Shown one piece after another: positions 54,845 through 63,094 of a DNA stretch of 64,000 nt (position 1 is the stretch's first letter; each line of letters starts with the position of its first letter). Origin of the DNA: Alicyclobacillus pomorum DSM 14955 (GTDB taxonomy: Bacteria; Bacillota; Bacilli; Alicyclobacillales; Alicyclobacillaceae); NCBI RefSeq assembly GCF_000472905.1, contig NZ_AXAR01000010.1:35453-99452 (forward strand), read 5' to 3'. The notes under the pieces are model-generated. The model was not told the origin of the DNA. It saw only the letters and a program-made list of their open reading frames with translations, and made no database searches. The position numbers and the translations under genes are program-made.

Positions 54845-55711
54845 ATGACGCAAAAATCCTATCCAACCACCTTCCCTCCCCAGCACCAACAGCGGCAACC
54901 CGGTCTCGAAATCGAGATGAATCCCAGGCCCTTTTACGATAATCCACAAGCCCATGGTTCCGGCAAACTTCAGGGCAAAACAGCCATTGTCACAGGCGGA
55001 GACAGCGGCATTGGTCGCGCGGTTGCAGTCGCGTTTGCGAAGGAAGGTGCAGACGTCGCCATCGTATTTCTGGACGAACATCAGGACGCTGAGGAAACTG
55101 CACGTGCCGTACAACAATACGGGCGCATGTGTCTCTCCATCGCGGCAGACATTGGCGTGGAGGAACACTGCAAGAACGTGGTTCGGGACGTGATGAATAC
55201 GTTTGGGCGCATTGACGTATTGGTCAATAACGCCGCGGAGCAGCATCCACAGAACAGCCTGGAGTACATCACAGCGGAGCAGATTGAAAAAACATTCCGC
55301 ACCAATGTGTTCTCGTTTTTTTACATGACCAAGGCAGCGCTCCCACACATGCAATCTGGAAGCTCGATTGTCAACACGACATCCATCACCGCCTACAAAG
55401 GCCACGAACAGCTGATTGATTACTCCGCTACCAAAGGGGCCATCGTCGCCTTTACCCGGTCACTGTCGCAACAACTCGTCGGTAGAGGCATCCGGGTCAA
55501 CGCCGTGGCCCCGGGTCCCATCTGGACGCCGCTCATTCCATCCACCTTTCCAGCCGAACAAGTGGCGAAGTTCGGAAGTGACACGCCGATGAAAAGGGCC
55601 GGTCAGCCGATTGAAGTTGCGCCCAGCTACGTGTTTCTCGCGTCTGACGACGCATCGTACATGTCCGGACAAGTACTGCATGTAAACGGTGGAACTGTGG
55701 TCAATGGGTAA
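54845..55711 (+). CDS. short-chain dehydrogenase of the general-stress type (YdaD/YhdF-like)
   Basis: A 288-residue SDR with a ~45-residue N-terminal extension (QQRQPGLEIEMNPRP), as in the general stress protein 39 group. The cofactor site is TGGDSGIGRA near 48-57, then NNAAEQHPQ near 130, Ser in NTTSITAYKG, and YSATKGA with the catalytic Tyr/Lys near 205-209. The frame is open 91 codons further upstream, but AAAGGA before ATG 54845 and the family N-terminus favour this start. Confidence 0.88.
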   Translation: MTQKSYPTTFPPQHQQRQPGLEIEMNPRPFYDNPQAHGSGKLQGKTAIVTGGDSGIGRAVAVAFAKEGADVAIVFLDEHQDAEETARAVQQYGRMCLSIAADIGVEEHCKNVVRDVMNTFGRIDVLVNNAAEQHPQNSLEYITAEQIEKTFRTNVFSFFYMTKAALPHMQSGSSIVNTTSITAYKGHEQLIDYSATKGAIVAFTRSLSQQLVGRGIRVNAVAPGPIWTPLIPSTFPAEQVAKFGSDTPMKRAGQPIEVAPSYVFLASDDASYMSGQVLHVNGGTVVNG

Positions 55712-55837
55712 TCCCGACTGACGCATTCCGTATTTTCCTCTCGACTACCACAAACCCCCAACCTTAGAGCAGTCACATCCAGAATCCGCTACAATTAAAA
55801 TCGATATTCATCACTCTTTGCGAAGGTGTGTTTACTC

Positions 55838-56383
55838 ATGAAAGTCTTTGTATTAAACGGAAGTTCCCGTGAACACGGAAATACGGAACAATTGACCAAT
55901 CTCATCGTGGACGGAATCCCGTCGACAAAAGTCCATTTGCGCGAACAGCGTATCCTCCCCATCGCGGATCGGCGCCACACCCCTGAAGGATTTCAGCCTG
56001 TCGCCGATGACTACGACGCGATTGTGCAGAGCATGTTGACACACGATGCCATTCTGTTTGCAACACCGATATATTGGTACGGCATGTCGGGCGTTATGAA
56101 GGATTTTGTGGACCGGTGGTCACAAAGTCTGCGAGATCCCCGTTACAACTTCAAGGAGGAAATTCGCGATAAAAAGATGTACGTGGTCGCTGTGGGCGGG
56201 GATGCCCCACGGTTGAAGGGATTGCCACTCATCCAGCAATTCCAGTACATTTTCGACTTCGTCGGCGCAGAGTTTGCTGGATATGTCATCGGTGAGGCAA
56301 ACAAACCGGGGGATATTCTGAAAGACGAGCAAGCGGTAGCGCAAGCTCGATGGCTGAATGAGCAGCTCAAGGCGATGAACTGA
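55838..56383 (+). CDS. NAD(P)H-dependent FMN reductase
   Basis: A 181-residue flavodoxin-fold protein. The FMN phosphate loop is NGSSREHGNTEQL near 6-18, and the isoalloxazine loop is TPIYWYGMSGVMKDFVDRW near 74-92. Members reduce flavins or quinones. Start ATG 55838 has AAGGTG upstream. It has its own terminator. Confidence 0.9.
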   Translation: MKVFVLNGSSREHGNTEQLTNLIVDGIPSTKVHLREQRILPIADRRHTPEGFQPVADDYDAIVQSMLTHDAILFATPIYWYGMSGVMKDFVDRWSQSLRDPRYNFKEEIRDKKMYVVAVGGDAPRLKGLPLIQQFQYIFDFVGAEFAGYVIGEANKPGDILKDEQAVAQARWLNEQLKAMN

Positions 56384-56411
56384 CGAATCCGTTCCAACCC
56401 GGTGCATCTTC

Positions 56412-56455
56412 AGAGAACGCCTCATGGACTCGGCGAGGCGTTCTCTGTGCTTTCG
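56412..56455 (+). terminator. intrinsic terminator of the FMN reductase gene
   Basis: AGAGAACGCCTC and GAGGCGTTCTCT form a perfect 12-bp stem with an 11-nt loop, followed by GTGCTTTCG. It may serve both convergent genes. Confidence 0.75.
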
Positions 56456-56465
56456 CACCATAAGG

Positions 56466-57221
56466 TTACTCGAAATCTCGTTTCAGTTGCTGGTGCTGGT
56501 TAAACAAGGTCGGATACACCAGCCCTCCCAACGTGATGCTGGTGATGGCCCCCGCTGCCAACAGCGCAAAGAGGATGAGCAGCTGGTAGCGAACGGCTTG
56601 AATCGGATCGGCCCCTGCAATGATTTGCCCCGTCATCATCCCGGGCAACTGAACCAATCCGGTGGTCTTCATGGTATCCACGGTCGGGATCAGGCTCGCT
56701 TTCACGGCGTCTTTCAATACCTGGCGAATCGACTGCCGTGGTGTTCCCCCAAGTGACAACAGCAGTAAGATTTCTTGTTTGCGGTTCGAAACTTCCCCGT
56801 ACAACCGGTTCAAAAACAGCGACGAGATGACCATCGCGTTTCCGACAATCATGCCGCTGACCGGAATGACGTACTGTGGTTTGACGGGAAGAACATGTAG
56901 CACCAGAAGGTACGCCATCGTCACCGTCTCCGTTAACCCTATCGCGACAAACACTTTCCAGAACACTGTCTTCCACAACTTTGCGCGCTTCCCCGCGTTG
57001 TACGCGGCCACGGCAACCATTGCGGCGACCATGAGAAAGGTGAACCACGGTGAGTTGAAGGAAAAGACGAGCTTCAACACGTACCCGATGACAAGCAATT
57101 GTACCGTGGCCCGGACGGATGCCACGACGAGGTCCTTTTCAAGCCCCAACCGCTTGCGGATGGACAGTACAATGGCAAACGCGACGAACGCCAACGTGAA
57201 CGAGAGTGAGAGCAAGGTCAT
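56466..57221 (-). CDS. fetB: FetB-like iron export ABC permease (UPF0014)
   Basis: A 251-residue membrane protein with seven or so helices. VRATVQLLVIGYVLKLVF near 36-53 and NRLYGEVSNRKQEILLLLSLGG near 138-159 mark the UPF0014/FetB family, followed by GLVQLPGMMTGQIIAGADP. With FetA it exports iron and protects from peroxide stress in E. coli. The start overlaps the fetA stop (ATGA). Confidence 0.9.
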   Translation of the reverse strand: MTLLSLSFTLAFVAFAIVLSIRKRLGLEKDLVVASVRATVQLLVIGYVLKLVFSFNSPWFTFLMVAAMVAVAAYNAGKRAKLWKTVFWKVFVAIGLTETVTMAYLLVLHVLPVKPQYVIPVSGMIVGNAMVISSLFLNRLYGEVSNRKQEILLLLSLGGTPRQSIRQVLKDAVKASLIPTVDTMKTTGLVQLPGMMTGQIIAGADPIQAVRYQLLILFALLAAGAITSITLGGLVYPTLFNQHQQLKRDFE

Positions 57222-57961
57222 GACGGTTGTCCCCCCTTGCAGACTGAAGCGAGGAACTGACGAGCTGCTTCAGTCTGCGGTCTTGTAAAGAAGACCTCCG
57301 TTGGCGCTGCTTCGACCAAGCGTCCCCCCACCAACAGCCAGGTTTCGTCGCCGACTCTCCGGGCCTGCTCCAGGTTGTGCGTGACCCATAACACCGTGCA
57401 ATTCTGCTGCGCCTTGACACGTTGCACAAGTTGCTCGACCAACTGGGTCGAGTGCGAGTCCAAGGCAGACGTGACTTCATCCAGAAGGAGGATTTTCGGA
57501 TGATTCAACAATGTCCGGACGAGGGATAATCGCTGCTTCTGCCCGCCAGACAAGTCTTGTGCGGGTTGCTGCAATACAGTGGGACTGAGCCCAACGGCCT
57601 CCAGCCATGGTTCTATGTTATCCACTGTTTCTCCGCGCAGTTTGGGTCCGAGTCGGAGGTTGTCCAACACCGTTCCGGGAAGCATCACGGGTGTCTGAAA
57701 CACCATCCCCACCTGTCGGCGTAACGATGGAACGTCCCACTCCAGGACGTTCTTCCCGAAGATATTGACGGTACCGCGCTGCGGTGTGAGAAATAGGTTG
57801 CAAAGAGACAGGAGCGTGCTTTTTCCGGCACCGGATGGCCCGATGAGGGTGACCGTTTTCCCCACCTCGACGGTGGCTGTCAGGCCGCTTATCCCTCCAT
57901 GGCCATCACCGAATGGCACGCTGACATCGATGAATTGAATCGCGTCCGTTTCCATCGCCAC
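57218..57961 (-). CDS. fetA: FetA-like iron export ABC ATPase
   Basis: A 247-residue ABC ATPase: GPSGAGKST near 41-49, QTPVMLPGTV Q-loop, LSGGQKQRLSL signature near 139, LLLDEVTSALD Walker B and WVTHNLEQ H-loop. The Val in place of Pro in DEVTSALD is common in this family. It is encoded just before fetB and coupled to it. Confidence 0.9.
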   Translation of the reverse strand: MAMETDAIQFIDVSVPFGDGHGGISGLTATVEVGKTVTLIGPSGAGKSTLLSLCNLFLTPQRGTVNIFGKNVLEWDVPSLRRQVGMVFQTPVMLPGTVLDNLRLGPKLRGETVDNIEPWLEAVGLSPTVLQQPAQDLSGGQKQRLSLVRTLLNHPKILLLDEVTSALDSHSTQLVEQLVQRVKAQQNCTVLWVTHNLEQARRVGDETWLLVGGRLVEAAPTEVFFTRPQTEAARQFLASVCKGGQPS

Positions 57962-58103
57962 GTACTCAGATGTCTCCTCCCAAACGCAAAGATGTTTACA
58001 TGAACTAGAATTTCGCGGATTTCGCTCGATATGTTTCAGTCTACAGCGATTCTGACGTTGAAGATACCTTTGTAGTCATACGAAATCGCTCAAAAAACAT
58101 GTA

Positions 58104-58132
58104 TTGACACCGCAGCAGTGACTCCATATAAT
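58104..58132 (+). promoter_or_regulatory. consensus sigma-A promoter of the riboswitch-controlled transcript
   Basis: TTGACA (58104-58109) and TATAAT (58127-58132) are both exact consensus with a 17-bp spacer. Transcription should start near 58139, about 20 nt before the riboswitch aptamer. This is the strongest promoter match I find in the window. Confidence 0.85.
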
Positions 58133-58160
58133 ATCCGCAACCGAATAGCTTGGGATGGAT

Positions 58161-58257
58161 TGGAAGTGCGTCTAGGGATCCGACACTGGGCGAACCGAGC
58201 GACGCAAACGCACTCTGCGTACACCGTAAGGTACAAAAGACCTTCGGCAAGTTCCAT
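58161..58257 (+). ncRNA. ykkC-class riboswitch aptamer (guanidine-I or related subtype)
   Basis: The order of conserved blocks matches the ykkC motif: CTAGGGATCCG (58172-58182), CTGG then CCGAGCGACGC (58186-58204), a small hairpin ACGCA/TGCGT, then ACACCG, AAGGT, ACAAAAG and ACCTT (58221-58244). The closing helix pairs TGGAA and TGC (58161-58169) with GCA and TTCCA (58247-58255). The AAAAGACC end overlaps the downstream terminator stem, as expected for a transcription-attenuation switch. Ligand candidates are guanidine, or ppGpp/PRPP for subtype 2; the sequence alone does not settle it. Confidence 0.75.
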
Positions 58258-58288
58258 GAATCGATGGAACGAGCCAAAGGTCTTTTTT
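58235..58288 (+). terminator. attenuator of the ykkC-class riboswitch
   Basis: AAAGACCTT and GGC pair with GCC and AAGGTCTTT, with GTTCCAT/ATGGAAC nested, and six T follow. Residues 58235-58257 are shared with the aptamer closing region, so the two folds exclude each other. Ligand binding should prevent the terminator and turn on the exporter genes. Confidence 0.85.
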
Positions 58289-58351
58289 GATTTCCTGCGC
58301 TAAAGAACCAAACACGGTCACAGACCTGTGTTGTGAAAAGGAGAGGATTTC

Positions 58352-59374
58352 GTGACCCCCATCATCCACGTCCAACAGCTTTGCAAAGTGTTTTATCCGT
58401 CTCCTAAGAAACACATCTGGCGACCTTTTTCGACATCACGAAAGCCTTCCGAGGACCAGTCACAAGCTAAAGTCGCGTTGCACCTGGTTGATTTTTCCGT
58501 GAACAAAGGAGAAATGATTGCTTTTATCGGTCCAAATGGTGCCGGAAAGTCAACAACCATCAAGATGCTCACCGGTATCCTACACCCAACAAGCGGTGAC
58601 GCCACTGTACTGAACCTCCGGCCGTGGCAACAGCGCGTTGCATTGTCCTACAACATTGGGACTGTGTTCGGTCAGAAGTCGCAGTTGTGGTACCACCTTC
58701 CGCCAAAGGACACGTTCTCGCTGATGGCCGAGGTGTACAGTTTATCGAAGAGCGATTTTGTGAAGCGACGCAATGAACTCGTGGATAGGTTCCGCCTCGG
58801 ACCACTGATGGACACGCCGGTCCGAAAGCTGTCTCTGGGGGAGCGCATGCGGTGCGAAATCGCATTGTCATTCTTACATCGTCCGAAAATCCTCTTTCTG
58901 GACGAACCAACCATCGGTCTTGATGTGGTCGTTAAACAGAACATTCGTGAGCTCATTCTTGAGCGCAACCGGGAAGAGGGCGTGACCGTATTCTTGACTT
59001 CGCACGACGCGACAGACGTCGAATCGCTGTGTCAGCGCGTACTTGTCATCAACCACGGCAAACTGTTGTTTGATGGCCCGACGCAGCAACTGGTGCACCG
59101 CTTTCTTCATTTCAAAGAGGTCGTACTCCACATTCCAGATGGCCAGTTTGACATCGCATGGGATGGGGTGCGGGTCCAGCGTGGAGTGGACGGACTCATC
59201 CGTGTGCTCGTCAATGTGTCGAATGTGCGCGTGGATCAGCTACTTGCAGATGTTCTCCAGCGATACTCGGTCAAGGACGTCAGCATTCGGGAGCCTTCTA
59301 TGGAAGAAGTCATTCGCTCCATTTATACCGCTTCTATGAAGTCGCCGGAGTCGCCAGAGATTGTCACGAGATGA
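58352..59374 (+). CDS. ABC-2 exporter ATP-binding protein
   Basis: A 340-residue ABC ATPase of the large COG4586-like family that pairs with pfam06182-type permeases. Walker A is GPNGAGKST near 61-69; the signature is the degenerate LSLGERMR, as in the family; Walker B is ILFLDEPTIGLDV and the H-loop is LTSHDATD. A C-terminal ~90-residue domain follows. Start GTG 58352 has AAGGAGAGG upstream. It lies directly behind the riboswitch; its permease partner is a pseudogene, so it may be non-functional. Confidence 0.9.
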   Translation: MTPIIHVQQLCKVFYPSPKKHIWRPFSTSRKPSEDQSQAKVALHLVDFSVNKGEMIAFIGPNGAGKSTTIKMLTGILHPTSGDATVLNLRPWQQRVALSYNIGTVFGQKSQLWYHLPPKDTFSLMAEVYSLSKSDFVKRRNELVDRFRLGPLMDTPVRKLSLGERMRCEIALSFLHRPKILFLDEPTIGLDVVVKQNIRELILERNREEGVTVFLTSHDATDVESLCQRVLVINHGKLLFDGPTQQLVHRFLHFKEVVLHIPDGQFDIAWDGVRVQRGVDGLIRVLVNVSNVRVDQLLADVLQRYSVKDVSIREPSMEEVIRSIYTASMKSPESPEIVTR

Positions 59375-59390
59375 GAGGAGGTGCGGCGCC

Positions 59391-60179
59391 GTGCTCTGCA
59401 GAGGATTTTCAAAATACTGGGCTGTTTTCCGCGTGGCGGTCCGCAACCAGTTGGCGTACATTTCAGAAGCCTGTATTCGCAGCATGTTCATCGTCATCAT
59501 CATGTACGTGTTTGCAAACCTGTGGGCGACCACATATCAAGCGAGTCATCAGACGTCGTTCAGCGGCTAAGGCATCACTGCACAATTCACCATGACCATG
59601 GTGATTTGCCTACTGCTCTTCTGGATAGAGGACGGACGCGGACTCGACCTCATTCTGTCCCGGCTGGTCATGATATTGGGAGGCATGATGATCCCCCTCC
59701 CACTGTTTCCCGCCTGGCTGGGGAACATCTGCGAGTGGTTGCCATTTCAGGCGGTCGCCTACCTGCTGGCGATGCTTGGGATATCTGCACCAAAGAGCGC
59801 TGCTTCGCTGATGCAGACGCCAGTGGCCGTCGCAGCCGCCACTTCGCTGTTGATAGGGTTCGTCATCCTGGCGCAGTCGCTCGTCTTTTTCATCGGTGGT
59901 CGCGAGGGAATTGGCGGCCAACTTGCTGAGGCGTTTCTCACGTTTTCTCATTATCCGTCAACCATTTTTCACGGTGTCGTCATTCGAGTTCTGATTTTTG
60001 CAGTGATGCCAGCAGGTCTGATTAGCTCACTACCATCTGCCATTGTGGACCAGGTACGTCCCTGGATACTGTGGGTAAGCCTTGGGGTCGGGGTGTGGCA
60101 AGTGTGGTTGGGACGTTGGGTCTTCTACAAAGGGCTAAAGATATACTCTTCTGGCAATCGAATCACCGTTCGCGCGTAA
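59391..60179 (+). pseudogene. fused and deleted ABC-2 permease remnants
   Basis: One frame of 263 codons from GTG 59391 (GGAGG upstream) contains TAA at 59568-59570. Codons 1-59 match the N-terminus of a first permease (YWAVFRVAVRNQLAYISEA). After the stop, a block resembling that permease's C-terminal half (LFWIEDGRGLDLILSRL to FQAVAYLLAMLG) appears with ~80-90 residues missing between. The rest (FFIGGREGIGGQL, FSHYPSTIF, to YSSGNRITVRA) looks like the C-terminus of a second permease whose N-terminus is lost. Confidence 0.75.
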
Positions 60180-60198
60180 CCACAGAACAAAAGAACAT

Positions 60199-60220
60199 AG
60201 GCGCCAATCGATTGGCGCCT
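60199..60220 (-). terminator. terminator between the permease remnant and the YhfI-like gene
   Basis: AGGCGCCAATCGATTGGCGCCT is a perfect palindrome; on the minus strand it is followed by ATGTTCTTTTGTTC, 9 bp after the stop of the YhfI-like gene. Confidence 0.65.
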
Positions 60221-60228
60221 GTACTCGT

Positions 60229-60969
60229 TTAGACGGTGAGCACATCCAATGTGCGGATCCGTATGGCCTGCTTTCCAAATGCCTCAGAAGCCTGTGAAAC
60301 CAAGTCGTCGAGATTCCCGTAATGCGGATAATGCGTCAACGCCAACGACTTCACATCGGCCTCCCGCGCCAAGGCCCCCGCTTGCCGTGCCGTGAGGTGC
60401 CCAGCTTGCTTTGCGTTGTCTTCCTGCCCGTCGTACATACTCGCTTCACAAAGAAACAGGTCTGCGCCTGTCGCAATCTCGCGAAGTTCGTCGCACACGC
60501 TGGAATCCGCGGAGAAGACAAACGACTTTCCGCGATACGAGAACTTCACAGCCAAGCAATCCACGGGGTGTACGGTCGGAGCAAACGATAGCGCCAGCTC
60601 GCCGATGTTGACCTTGGAATTCCGGTCAATGAGGTTCACATCTATCAGCGGCTCTCCCCGCAGATCCTGCATCAAATGGCTCGGACCTTCCAACATGTAC
60701 ATTGGAAGCTTCGCAGTTCTCGTCCCCGCCAGGCGTGCGAGTAACACAGCGTAGCCGAGAACCCCCAGGTCTGCAGTGTGATCATGGTGGTGGTGCGTGA
60801 CAACCACTGCGGACAAATCCTCGACCGAGCAGACTTTCCACAACTGTGCAAGGACGCCCGATCCGCAGTCGAGCAGCACCTTCTCATTCTCCGTCTCGAC
60901 CAAAAACCCGGTTGTAGCCTCCCCGGCGGACGGATACGTGCCCCAATATCCTAAGACGTGGATTTTCAT
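60229..60969 (-). CDS. metallo-beta-lactamase fold hydrolase, YhfI-like
   Basis: A 246-residue RNase Z-like MBL protein. THHHHDHTADLGVL near 58-71 holds the H-x-H-x-D-H ligands; further metal residues are in TVHPVDC, FSADSSVCDEL and LTHYPHY. It matches B. subtilis YhfI in length and ends (MKIHVLGYWGTYPSAGEATTGFL). Molecular substrate unknown; nuclease-like roles have been proposed for the fold. Confidence 0.9.
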   Translation of the reverse strand: MKIHVLGYWGTYPSAGEATTGFLVETENEKVLLDCGSGVLAQLWKVCSVEDLSAVVVTHHHHDHTADLGVLGYAVLLARLAGTRTAKLPMYMLEGPSHLMQDLRGEPLIDVNLIDRNSKVNIGELALSFAPTVHPVDCLAVKFSYRGKSFVFSADSSVCDELREIATGADLFLCEASMYDGQEDNAKQAGHLTARQAGALAREADVKSLALTHYPHYGNLDDLVSQASEAFGKQAIRIRTLDVLTV

Positions 60970-61086
60970 TCACTATCCCCCCTAACCATCTCGTGGCCCA
61001 AAACGATTCCTCACAGAGTCAGCCAGTCGCCCATATATGTAGAGTGTGTCACCGCATGGTATTCCGAACACGAGGAGGTCCCTTCA

Positions 61087-61557
61087 GTGAGTGACTATAC
61101 CGCGCTCTATCCAGCGCTGTCCACTGTGCTGAGTCACATCGAAGCCAGCATACAAGCAGAGCAAATTTTCTGTTCCATTGTGACAGAAATGACGTACCTG
61201 CCAGCCTTCAAAGACCAACCTCCCCTGCGACAACTGCATCGGGAAAATTACGAAACGAGCTATCACAGAAACACAGCCGCTGGAAACCTGCAGCGCTTTC
61301 TGACGGGGAGCGGAAGCTCGGAGGAGCGGCTCATCTTGATGACCGTGGAATGCCTGTTGGAAACGCACGAACACGACCGAAAAGCAGAGGACTATCTGAG
61401 CCAGATGAAACCCGCAAGCTCTGCCGACGCACGTTGGCTGGAAGCTGCAGGCAAGTGGCACAAGCGCCGCAAACAGCATTTGAAACATGCAGCGAGAACG
61501 CTGAGAGCTGCCATTGGAGAAACACTGTGGAGCAAAGGTGCGGCCTTGGTGACATGA
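61087..61557 (+). CDS. hypothetical protein, mostly helical
   Basis: A 156-residue soluble protein I do not recognise. Nearly all helix is expected, with an early Glu-rich helix (TVLSHIEASIQAEQIFCSIVTEM) and a basic C-terminal half (GKWHKRRKQHLKHAARTL). A strong Shine-Dalgarno (GAGGAGG) precedes GTG 61087; the frame extends 43 codons upstream without a site. A perfect 11-bp hairpin follows the gene. Confidence 0.6.
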   Translation: MSDYTALYPALSTVLSHIEASIQAEQIFCSIVTEMTYLPAFKDQPPLRQLHRENYETSYHRNTAAGNLQRFLTGSGSSEERLILMTVECLLETHEHDRKAEDYLSQMKPASSADARWLEAAGKWHKRRKQHLKHAARTLRAAIGETLWSKGAALVT

Positions 61558-61595
61558 TGGTAAGTCCATCGCGGGCTTACACCGGATCAGCGCAA

Positions 61596-61622
61596 TCCGG
61601 CAGACGCCGCCCGTCTGCCGGA
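61596..61622 (+). terminator. hairpin after the 61087 gene
   Basis: TCCGGCAGACG and CGTCTGCCGGA are a perfect 11-bp stem with a 5-nt loop; no T tract follows, so it may act from either side between convergent genes. Confidence 0.5.
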
Positions 61623-61649
61623 CACATGTGAGGATCCCGCTCGTCTTGC

Positions 61650-61883
61650 TTATTCGGGCAGCGGAAAGTCCACAGCCCGGAGTTCCAGCGGTGTAAAGGG
61701 CCTACCTTCTGCCTGGCGCTCTTTCAAGAACTGCAAAATGTACCGTTTTGCATCCTGGAACGCATGTTCCTTGTTTTGCCGAAGGATGCGGCAATGCGGG
61801 ACCTCCGCGCAAGACGCGACATACATACCGTCCGGCATTTCGTATAAGCCGATGTGTAGCCGAATCGTCTTGGAACCAGACAT
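61650..61883 (-). CDS. HicB-fold antitoxin-like protein
   Basis: A 77-residue protein resembling the HicB ferredoxin-like domain: LHIGLYEMPDGMYVASCAEVPHCR near 10-33, then EHAFQDAKRYILQFLKERQ. The usual HicA partner and a DNA-binding tail are missing. The second ATG (61883) is preferred since GGAGG lies 7 nt before it; the ribosome site is inside the glycerate kinase end. Gap to that gene is 2 bp, so it is translationally coupled to it. Confidence 0.6.
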   Translation of the reverse strand: MSGSKTIRLHIGLYEMPDGMYVASCAEVPHCRILRQNKEHAFQDAKRYILQFLKERQAEGRPFTPLELRAVDFPLPE

Positions 61884-61885
61884 CG

Positions 61886-63094
61886 TCATTCCTCCACTTC
61901 GGGCGTGCGTATCCGTTGTACGTGACCAACCATCTCGTGCTGTACATTCTGATTGTCAAGCTCGATACTGCTCGCGCGGCAGATGAGCCGGGCGACGTTC
62001 CGCGTCGCGGAGAACAGCAGAGCCTCTGCATTCTCCACAGCGTCCGCTACCGACATCGGACAATTCACGGCAGCGTGCACGCTGACAAACGTATCATACA
62101 ACGCATCAACGCCATCTGTGAAACTACCGGAGATGAGAACGCACGGGATACCTAGCCTCCCCGCTACGGTGCCGACGTAATGGGGCACTTTGCCGCGGGC
62201 GGTCTGGGGATCCGTTCGGCCTTCCCCCGTGAACACCCAATCGGCATCCGCCAGCGCTTGGTCGAGTCGGCAATACTCTGCCACCAGTTTCGCTCCACTC
62301 CCCATTTTCGCCCCAAGTACCTGCAGTGCAAACCCCATGCCACCTGCTGCGCCGGCACCCGGGCAATGCCTCCACTGGCCGGAACGTTCCGCCTCAATGA
62401 CATCTGCATAATGAGCCAAGGCTTCGTCTAAAACCGCGATGTCCTTTGGCGTGGCCCCTTTCTGGGGGCCAAACACAGCGCTGCACCCATCCTTGCCGCA
62501 AAGCGGATTGTCGACGTCGCTCGCCAACCAGATTTCCGCCTTGGAAACGGCAGGCAAGAGATGGTCAAAGGAGACGCGATGGATCTCCTTTAGACCCGCC
62601 GGAAACGGCGGGATCTTGACACCCGCCACATTGAAAAATTCAACGCCGAGCGCCTGCAGCAGCCCAAAGCCGCCGTCGTTTGTGGCAGACCCACCGAGTC
62701 CAATCACCAGTTTCCGATACCCAGCCTCGAGCGCGTGTGCAATGAGCTGACCGACACCGTACGTGGTCAAGGTGAAAGGATTCCGATCCCGCTCCGGTAC
62801 CGTTGTCAGACCCACTACCTGCGCAACCTCAATGACAGCCGTCTCTCCGCCTCCGAGCACGCCATAGCACGTCTCGCAGGGTTGGTTTTGCGCATTGCGG
62901 ACTGCCACCCGAACGAGGTGTCCCTGCGTAGAAGCCACAAGTGCGTCCAACGTACCTTCACCGCCATCCGCCATGGGCACACATTGCACTTTCGCCGTCG
63001 GGAGGGTAGCCAGGATGGCATCCCTCATGATGGCAGCAGCCTCTGCCGCCGACAGGCTGCCTTTGAAAGCGTCCGGCGCAACCACAAACTTCAC
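61886..63094 (-). CDS. glxK: glycerate kinase (GlxK/GarK family)
   Basis: A 402-residue type-I glycerate kinase, which phosphorylates D-glycerate. The N-terminal VVAPDAFKGSLSAAEAAAIM near 4-23, ADGGEGTLDALV near 42-53, GLGGSATNDGGFG near 132-144 and FTGEGRTDPQTARGK near 284-298 are the family blocks. Length is slightly above the usual 380 because of an extended C-terminus. Start GTG 63094 overlaps the histidine kinase stop (GTGA). Confidence 0.93.
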   Translation of the reverse strand: MKFVVAPDAFKGSLSAAEAAAIMRDAILATLPTAKVQCVPMADGGEGTLDALVASTQGHLVRVAVRNAQNQPCETCYGVLGGGETAVIEVAQVVGLTTVPERDRNPFTLTTYGVGQLIAHALEAGYRKLVIGLGGSATNDGGFGLLQALGVEFFNVAGVKIPPFPAGLKEIHRVSFDHLLPAVSKAEIWLASDVDNPLCGKDGCSAVFGPQKGATPKDIAVLDEALAHYADVIEAERSGQWRHCPGAGAAGGMGFALQVLGAKMGSGAKLVAEYCRLDQALADADWVFTGEGRTDPQTARGKVPHYVGTVAGRLGIPCVLISGSFTDGVDALYDTFVSVHAAVNCPMSVADAVENAEALLFSATRNVARLICRASSIELDNQNVQHEMVGHVQRIRTPEVEE

